Of a stretch of 64,000 nucleotides of DNA, positions 58,824 through 64,000 are shown piece by piece. Below the pieces are notes generated by a model, which saw only the letters and a program-made list of their open reading frames with translations, was not told the origin of the DNA and made no database searches. The position numbers were made by a program, and so were the translations under genes. Numbering within the stretch: the stretch's first letter is position 1; the number at the start of each line of letters is the position of its first letter. The DNA comes from Vibrio sp. J1-1. GTDB lineage: Bacteria; Pseudomonadota; Gammaproteobacteria; Enterobacterales; Vibrionaceae. The DNA lies in assembly GCF_021728395.1 (NCBI RefSeq), contig NZ_JAKKCM010000004.1, positions 186,001 to 250,000 of the forward strand, read 5' to 3'.

Positions 58824-59360
58824 CTATTGTTTTTGAAAGAATAAGGTAATGGTTCCTACTTCTACACCAAACTTCTTAATTTTAGTTAGGTTAAACACGT
58901 GTCTGTCATCTTGACGATAAAGCCAGTCGTCAAAAGCGACAGTAATGGTGTCGTCATCCATTTTTAACTCAAAATCATACTGCCACTGTAATGCGTTACC
59001 TTGCTCTTGACCTGTTGCCACGCCAATAATGTCATCCGCTTTTCCCTGATAACGGTTATTTTCTCGTTTGGTAATCACCCAAACTCGTTGGTCAACTTCA
59101 CCATCATCGAATACGAAGTCCTCCACCAGCGTCAACTCATTCCCTTTTACTGTGCCAACAATATCCACTTCGAATCGCCTGGTTTGCTTATCTGTGTAGT
59201 CTTGTATCATTCCCCATGCTTTCACGTTTCCATCGAAATAACCAAACAAGTCAAAGCTGGGCTTAGTCGTCTGGTAATTGTCTAACTCTGCCGAACAAGA
59301 GCTAACAAGAATGGTAACGGCGCTCATCGCCAGAATGATTAACAGTCTGAAAATCTTCAC
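58824..59360 (-). CDS. DUF3833 lipoprotein
   Basis: Predicted lipoprotein of 178 residues: signal MKIFRLLIILAMSAVTILVSSC with lipobox VSSC and Cys22. The rest is a beta-rich, lipocalin-like fold (FDLFGYFDGNVKAWGMIQDY, VEDFVFDDGEVDQRVWVI, DDTITVAFDDWLYRQDDRHV) characteristic of DUF3833. It is last in the lipid/oxidoreductase cluster and overlaps the chalcone-isomerase-like gene by four bases. Function is unknown; carriage of lipid products to the envelope would fit the context. Confidence 0.9.
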   Translation of the reverse strand: MKIFRLLIILAMSAVTILVSSCSAELDNYQTTKPSFDLFGYFDGNVKAWGMIQDYTDKQTRRFEVDIVGTVKGNELTLVEDFVFDDGEVDQRVWVITKRENNRYQGKADDIIGVATGQEQGNALQWQYDFELKMDDDTITVAFDDWLYRQDDRHVFNLTKIKKFGVEVGTITLFFQKQ

Positions 59361-59953
59361 TGTGTAACCTGCCCTATTAATTGTTTACGAAGTTTCGGAA
59401 ATTCGGTTTTTGGTGACAACCAAATGGAGAGAAATGCATCGTTCAACCCTTCGTCTTCAACATATCCAACAGTTTGAAGGAAAGCGTCTCCGGCTCGACG
59501 ATAAATAAGATGCCCCGCTTTCCCGTCTGTTACGTAAGCGAGTTCATCGCCTTTATTTATATTAGGATACATCTTACTAAGTTCGGAGAGCCATTCTTGA
59601 CGACGTTGTTTATTTACACCGAGCTTTTGCCATTGCTCATCCGTAACCTCAAGCAACTGCTGCTTTGTAACGTCACGCTGATAATAAATTTCGATTGCAA
59701 TTGGGTGAGGAGACACATCAGAACCAACCTGATACCTGCCGTCAGGCGCTCTTAAACGTGACTCATAGATATCGAAGATGAACCAAGTAAGTTTTGCCTC
59801 ACCGACCGTTTTCCATTGACGCCATTCCGCGGTATTCACAGAGGTCGTATCTGCACCCACACTCTGTGCGAATAGCGGAATCGGTCCAACCAACCCAGAA
59901 AGGAGTAACACACTAGTTAGATTCTTGGTTAACTTTCCCTGTAAGCTTTTCAT
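59357..59953 (-). CDS. Chalcone-isomerase-like periplasmic protein
   Basis: Secreted protein of about 198 residues with a cleavable signal (MKSLQGKLTKNL, then a hydrophobic run, cleavage near LFAQS). AAGGTG is well spaced for the ATG at 59953; an ATG at 59959 is too close. The body (GEAKLTWFIFDIYESRLRAP, PIAIEIYYQRDVTKQQL, LSIWLSPKT) fits the bacterial chalcone-isomerase-like fold, which in other proteins binds fatty acids. The active-site residues of plant enzymes are not expected. It overlaps DUF2878 upstream and DUF3833 downstream. Confidence 0.87.
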   Translation of the reverse strand: MKSLQGKLTKNLTSVLLLSGLVGPIPLFAQSVGADTTSVNTAEWRQWKTVGEAKLTWFIFDIYESRLRAPDGRYQVGSDVSPHPIAIEIYYQRDVTKQQLLEVTDEQWQKLGVNKQRRQEWLSELSKMYPNINKGDELAYVTDGKAGHLIYRRAGDAFLQTVGYVEDEGLNDAFLSIWLSPKTEFPKLRKQLIGQVTQ

Positions 59954-60425
59954 TTCCATACACCTTGAGTATCAACTGGGTTACAACGCACCATTCCACA
60001 AATAAAATAATCAGAGTAAAAACAACGTCGTAACCAAAATTTACGGCCTGGAGTTTGTAACCAGCTAAATAACTGGCCCCACCTCCGATACCGCCTACTA
60101 TTGATACGTAGGTTTTAGGGAAACGATACAAAACTGTCTTAAGCTGGTAGGCATACCAGGCAAACATTACCCATAAGCACAGTAGCCATATTGGCAACCA
60201 TATCGTTATAAAGCTCAACAGTGAAACCTGTTGGTTAAGACTATCAAGGGCGAGTCCGACAATTACGATGACAGCGATGGGTTTCAATGACGGCGCATCG
60301 TGAACCGCACAAAAGGCAATGGTGGCCAAAGTAAAACAAAGGGTAAACCATTGCCACTGATAGGTACCGAGCACTGCAGCAAACCAGCAAAGTTGAAACC
60401 AAGTTGATGCAATCAACACTCTCAT
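59913..60425 (-). CDS. DUF2878 inner-membrane protein
   Basis: A 170-residue membrane protein with about five hydrophobic helices and Trp/Tyr-rich loops (CWFAAVLGTYQWQWFTLCF; FVEWCVVTQLILKVYGN at the C-terminus). It matches DUF2878 and appears beside CFA-synthase genes in many marine gamma-proteobacteria. It overlaps the chalcone-isomerase-like gene by about 40 bases and follows the CFA-family gene after six. Function is unknown. Confidence 0.87.
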   Translation of the reverse strand: MRVLIASTWFQLCWFAAVLGTYQWQWFTLCFTLATIAFCAVHDAPSLKPIAVIVIVGLALDSLNQQVSLLSFITIWLPIWLLCLWVMFAWYAYQLKTVLYRFPKTYVSIVGGIGGGASYLAGYKLQAVNFGYDVVFTLIILFVEWCVVTQLILKVYGNEKLTGKVNQESN

Positions 60426-60431
60426 GGCTAA

Positions 60432-61688
60432 TTAAGGTCTCTGAAACGTCATGTGTACCGCGCTAATGGTTCGCGCCAAAAAACCACCTTCGCAATAACT
60501 CAGGTAGTAACGCCACATACGGAAAAATCGATCATCGTAACCAAGCGCACGAACTTCTTTCTCTGCTTTATTAAATCGGCTATGCCATTCATAGAGTGTT
60601 TTCGCATAATCGAGGCCGATATCAAACAGGTCTCGAACAACAAGGTCACTATACTTGGTTGTCGCTTGGGTAAGCGAGGTAACAGAAGGCAAAAAACCAC
60701 CTGGGAAAATGTACTTCTGAATAAAATCGACGTTATTGCTGTAATATTCATAACGCTGATCGGCAATAGTAATCGCCTGAATGGCCATTAATCCACCCGG
60801 TTTAAGCAGTGATTCGCACTTCTTGATGTAGGAGGGTAAAAACGCTTTCCCCACCGCTTCAATCATCTCAATCGAAACCAACTTGTCATACGTACCAGTC
60901 AGATTTCGGTAATCTTCTTTAAGCAACGTGATTTTATCCGACAAGCCTTTCTTTTCAATCTGTTGCTTGGTGTAAGCGTGCTGTTCTTCTGAAATGGTGG
61001 TGGTGGTTACCTGACAGCCATACTGCTCAGCCATGTAGATCGCCATCGCTCCCCAACCAGTACCAATCTCTATAACGTGATCGGATGCCTTTAGGTCGAT
61101 CTGCTGACAAAGACGATCCATTTTATTGATCTGCGCTTGCTCTAGTGACTCATTATCTTGGCGATAAAGCGCAGATGAATAGAGCATATTACTATCAAGA
61201 AATGACTCATACAGCGCATTGCCCAGATCATAGTGAGCATGAATATTTTTGCGAGAATTCTCTTGTGAGTTGCGGTTAGCCCAATGGCTGATTCTGTAAA
61301 ATAGCTTGGTTATCCGACTCCCCTGCTCTTCTATTTGATCTAATGCTCGCATATTTATCGCCATCAGCTTCATGAGTGCGGTCAGGTCTGGGCTATCCCA
61401 CCAGCCATCCATGTATGCCTCACCCGCTGCGATACTCCCACCTCGTAAAATTCGTGAGTATAAACCGGGATGTTTCACCTCGATGGTTGCAACAACAGGC
61501 TGACCGTTATACGAACCATCAGGCGCAGAAAAACGTTCGCTTTTTTCTGTCGCGCCTGAATTAAAGCTCTCAATTAAGGTTAAACAACCAAATTCCATTT
61601 TTTTCAAACATTGAACCATCACTCTGCGAGCCGCTTTTTGAGTCGTACTCAGTTCGCACGGCAATGTGATTGCACTACTATTCAACAT
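60432..61688 (-). CDS. Cyclopropane-fatty-acyl-phospholipid synthase family methyltransferase
   Basis: SAM-dependent enzyme of 418 residues acting on the double bond of phospholipid acyl chains. The methyltransferase core reads VIEIGTGWGAMAIYMAEQYG (SAM-binding, about 195-214), YRNLTGTYDKLVSIEMIEAVG, with FIQKYIFPGGFLPS and the late RMWRYYLSYCEGGF typical of CFA synthases. An N-terminal lipid-binding domain is present. Family members include true cyclopropanating enzymes and UfaM-type methylases that start furan fatty acids in the ChrR regulon of Rhodobacter. The clustered oxidoreductases favour the latter, which is inference. AAGGAG lies eight bases before the ATG. Confidence 0.9.
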   Translation of the reverse strand: MLNSSAITLPCELSTTQKAARRVMVQCLKKMEFGCLTLIESFNSGATEKSERFSAPDGSYNGQPVVATIEVKHPGLYSRILRGGSIAAGEAYMDGWWDSPDLTALMKLMAINMRALDQIEEQGSRITKLFYRISHWANRNSQENSRKNIHAHYDLGNALYESFLDSNMLYSSALYRQDNESLEQAQINKMDRLCQQIDLKASDHVIEIGTGWGAMAIYMAEQYGCQVTTTTISEEQHAYTKQQIEKKGLSDKITLLKEDYRNLTGTYDKLVSIEMIEAVGKAFLPSYIKKCESLLKPGGLMAIQAITIADQRYEYYSNNVDFIQKYIFPGGFLPSVTSLTQATTKYSDLVVRDLFDIGLDYAKTLYEWHSRFNKAEKEVRALGYDDRFFRMWRYYLSYCEGGFLARTISAVHMTFQRP

Positions 61689-61703
61689 GCAGAATTCTCC
61701 TTG

Positions 61704-62492
61704 TTATAGCTTTTTGTTATTTTTATTCTCTGGCGGTGTTTTATTTTCGTTGGAGTATTTAGGGTGGGAATAAAAAGGCGCACCTTTTCTCCATAACTTT
61801 AATGCGTGCCAGTAAATTCCAAACACCACTTTTACTGTTTGTATCGGTGTGACAACCAAACACCTCATCAAGCTTTTACTAGATAGTACTGTCGCTTTCA
61901 TTGCCATTGTTGCATCAAAATGCTTACCACCTTTATGACACTCTAAATGAATATTGAGCCTGTCCGTCAGTGAATTAATCTTCCACCGATATTGTTGGTC
62001 AATTGGATTAAACGGGGAGACATGAAACGCTTTTTCTTGCTTCCACCCGAACTGTTCATCATCCTGCTGAGCGGAAACAGCATAGTAATGACGTTCATTC
62101 CAAGGTGTATTGCTTACTTCAGCTAACAAGTATTTCCATTCACCAAGCTTGTTATAAACATAGTAAAAATTAACCGGACTAAAATAGAGGCCCAAATAGC
62201 GCAAGTGGCAAACCGCAATGACGCGGCCATCACATCTAACGCCTGTCAGGCTTTCCAATTTATCTTGTACTGCCTTTTTAAGGTTTCCTTCACCGACATA
62301 ATCACTGCGTTTAAACCTAGCCCAATGCCACCAGCGTGTACCAAATCCCCACACTTTTTTTTCCAGCTCATCAATTTCGTCAACATCAATGGCTGGCATA
62401 AATAGCGAATAGTTCAGCTCGTGCGACACGGGTGTGAAGCGACGATGTCTTACATTGCCAATAAACAATCGGCTGTTCATACAGCTAGCCAT
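61704..62492 (-). CDS. DUF1365 protein
   Basis: A 262-residue protein from the ATG at 62492, one base after the stop of the upstream oxidoreductase, with AGAGGCG as Shine-Dalgarno; the ATG at 62480 (MNSRLFIGNVRHRRF) is an alternative. DUF1365 motifs are HRRFTPVSHELNYSLFMP, RYLGLYFSPVNFYYVYN, EVSNTPWNERHYY and KAFHVSPFNPIDQQYRW. No TM helix is clear. The family almost always neighbours a CFA-type synthase and an FAD oxidoreductase. Biochemical role unknown; action on modified lipids is inferred. Confidence 0.9.
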   Translation of the reverse strand: MASCMNSRLFIGNVRHRRFTPVSHELNYSLFMPAIDVDEIDELEKKVWGFGTRWWHWARFKRSDYVGEGNLKKAVQDKLESLTGVRCDGRVIAVCHLRYLGLYFSPVNFYYVYNKLGEWKYLLAEVSNTPWNERHYYAVSAQQDDEQFGWKQEKAFHVSPFNPIDQQYRWKINSLTDRLNIHLECHKGGKHFDATMAMKATVLSSKSLMRCLVVTPIQTVKVVFGIYWHALKLWRKGAPFYSHPKYSNENKTPPENKNNKKL

Positions 62493-62493
62493 G

Positions 62494-63786
62494 TTATGCC
62501 GCGCCTCTTTGCAACGAAGTAACATCTTGTGTTTTCGTTTTCTCTTTCAGCGTTTTGACCACATCCAAAGCGCTACGTACGCCATCTTCATGAAACCCGT
62601 TATGCCAATAAGCCCCACAGAACCAGGTATGTGCAACACCCTGAATCTCACTCCTCCTCTGCTGAGCGGCTATAGATTCGGTCGTAAACACGGGATGATC
62701 GTAAGTGAACTTGCGAAGAATTTTGCTTGCGTCAATTTGATCGGTGCTGTTCAACGTTACGCAAAAAGTATGTGTAGAGTCTAAATGCTGAAGTATATTC
62801 ATATCGTAGGTAAGTGACGGCAATCGTTGTTTTTCGCTATCACAACCCTCTAACAGATAGTTCCAGGAAGCCCACGCGGCTTTACGTTTCGGAAGCAAAC
62901 TTGTATCAGTGTGCAGAACCACCTCGTTGGATTGATAAGCCATATCACCAAGAATACTTTGCTCCTCGTCAGACAGCTCACTGAGCATTCTCATTGCCTG
63001 ATCACTGTGGCAAGCAAATATCACTTCATCGAACCACTCCGTAGTCCCGTTTACGTGTAATAGCACACGATCTTTACTTCGCGTAACGCTTTCAACCGGG
63101 CTGTTGAGACGGATATTTTGTGCAAATCCTTGAGTCAATGGAGGAATATAAGCGCGAGAGCCGCCTTTGATCACATACCACTGTGGACGATTCGTCACAT
63201 CAAGCAATCCGTGGTTCAAGAAGAAGCGTAAGAAAAACATCAACGGAAATGCACGCATGTCCGCGAGTGTAGAAGACCAAATTGCCGCGCCCATAGGGAG
63301 AATATAATTATCAGTGAAGAACTGACTAAACTTATGTTCATCGAGGAACTCTCCAAGCGTTTGCAGGTTTGTATTCTCATCGTTGGCGAAGCTTTTCGCT
63401 AACTTGTTAAAACGAAGAATCTCGTAGATAAAACGATAGAACTTTGGATTAAACCAATTACGCTTTTGCGCGAAAAGTGTAGAAATCGTGTGCCCGTTGT
63501 ACTCTAAGCCGTTCGCCTTGTTACGGACGCTAAAGCTCATTTGAGTCGGTATACCTTCTACACCAATTTCATTCATCATCTTGATAAAATTAGGATAGGT
63601 ACGGTCGTTATAAACGATAAAGCCTGTGTCAATTGCATAGTCTTTTCCATCCACAGTGACATCAACGGTTGCTGTGTGCCCACCGATGTAATCATTCGCT
63701 TCAAATAAAGTAATGTCATGTTCTTTATGCAAGTAGTAACCGCACGTCAGTCCGGATATCCCAGTGCCTATAATTGCAATTTTCAT
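62494..63786 (-). CDS. NAD(P)/FAD-dependent amine-oxidase-type oxidoreductase
   Basis: Flavoprotein of 430 residues with an N-terminal dinucleotide motif IIGTGISGLTCGYYLHKEHD followed by FEANDYIGGHTATVDV, the GxGxxG and ARxxxGG-like elements of the amine oxidase / desaturase superfamily. The C-terminus repeats an FAD-contacting GAYWHNGFHEDGVRSALDV. It is homologous to predicted NAD/FAD-binding proteins linked with CFA genes. In the furan-fatty-acid hypothesis it would oxidise the methylated acyl chain; that is inference. It lies 13 bases after the SDR gene and one base before DUF1365. Confidence 0.92.
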   Translation of the reverse strand: MKIAIIGTGISGLTCGYYLHKEHDITLFEANDYIGGHTATVDVTVDGKDYAIDTGFIVYNDRTYPNFIKMMNEIGVEGIPTQMSFSVRNKANGLEYNGHTISTLFAQKRNWFNPKFYRFIYEILRFNKLAKSFANDENTNLQTLGEFLDEHKFSQFFTDNYILPMGAAIWSSTLADMRAFPLMFFLRFFLNHGLLDVTNRPQWYVIKGGSRAYIPPLTQGFAQNIRLNSPVESVTRSKDRVLLHVNGTTEWFDEVIFACHSDQAMRMLSELSDEEQSILGDMAYQSNEVVLHTDTSLLPKRKAAWASWNYLLEGCDSEKQRLPSLTYDMNILQHLDSTHTFCVTLNSTDQIDASKILRKFTYDHPVFTTESIAAQQRRSEIQGVAHTWFCGAYWHNGFHEDGVRSALDVVKTLKEKTKTQDVTSLQRGAA

Positions 63787-63799
63787 ATTTTCTTCCTTT

Positions 63800-64000
63800 T
63801 TAAGACACGAGTTTACGCATTAAGTAGGCTTGCCAGCGGTATGGAAACAACGAAATGAAGCGAAGAATGCTGGTAAACCTCGCCGGGAAATAGATGAGGC
63901 TTTTGTTTGCCGCAAGTTGCTTCCTGATCGATTCAGATGCTTGCTTGACGGAGATGATCATCGGCATTTCAAAGGTGTTTTTGTCGGTCAGCGGCGTTTC
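63800..64000 (-). CDS. C-terminal part of a short-chain dehydrogenase (cut by window edge)
   Basis: The last 66 codons of a minus-strand gene enter from the right edge and stop at TAA (63800-63802). The tail ETPLTDKNTFEMPMIISVKQ, then ESIRKQL, SLIYFPARFTSILRF and YRWQAYLM is typical of the C-terminus of classical SDR enzymes encoded at the head of this cluster. The Rossmann motif and active site lie outside the window. It is 13 bases upstream of the FAD oxidoreductase and surely in the same operon. Confidence 0.82.
   Translation of the reverse strand, partial: ETPLTDKNTFEMPMIISVKQASESIRKQLAANKSLIYFPARFTSILRFISLFPYRWQAYLMRKLVS

Overview
The window is chromosomal DNA of a gamma-proteobacterium of the genus Vibrio, most likely a marine species near the V. 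parahaemolyticus / V. alginolyticus / V. harveyi group. This is inferred from gene content and order: a psp - RND pump - sap block beside metC and tag, a Vibrio-type torECA operon, a complete his operon with leader peptide, a VicH-like H-NS and a ChrR-type lipid/oxidoreductase cluster. Coding density is high. I see no rRNA, tRNA, insertion sequence, prophage or CRISPR array. Both edges cut genes.

Layout. 1-6.5 kb: edge gene, RluA-type pseudouridine synthase, a probable pseudogene scrap, sodium-dependent transporter, cardiolipin synthase, metC and tag. 6.5-20 kb is an envelope-stress block: an RND pump with two lipoprotein adaptors, pspABC with divergent pspF separated by a sigma-54 promoter and palindromic upstream sites, then sapABCDF. 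20-24.6 kb: DUF2750 protein, Mn-dependent pyrophosphatase divergent from a Fur-box-preceded putative manganese transporter, alpha-galactosidase. 24.8-28.8 kb: torA, torC and the 59-residue torE. 29-39.1 kb: orphan FetB-like permease, twin DnaA boxes, a new-looking 45-residue ORF, focA, and housekeeping genes (tdk, cysS, ppiB, lpxH, EAL-HDOD protein, ychJ). 39.2-46.6 kb: hisGDCBHAF(IE) on the minus strand behind hisL and an attenuator. 46.9-50.5 kb: a stand-alone sigma-54 activator followed by a 791-residue secreted protein with its own sigma-54 promoter and palindrome. 50.5-58.8 kb: NhaC-family transporter behind a lysine riboswitch, hns, gsk and purB (both with PurR boxes), mnmA and hflD. 58.8-64 kb: a seven-gene minus-strand cluster (SDR, FAD oxidoreductase, DUF1365, CFA-synthase family, DUF2878, chalcone-isomerase-like, DUF3833), resembling the singlet-oxygen (RpoE-ChrR) lipid-modification clusters.

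The best candidate for an undescribed system is 46.9-50.5 kb. There a PspF-like activator with no sensory domain, a 32-base imperfect palindrome, an exact GG-N10-GC promoter and a large cysteine-containing secreted protein with repeated SdrD-B-like modules form a self-contained unit. Other points of note are the GSFTGS variant in PspF, the twin consensus DnaA boxes, the Mn/Fur divergon with a structured leader, and the lysine riboswitch upstream of an antiporter-family gene.
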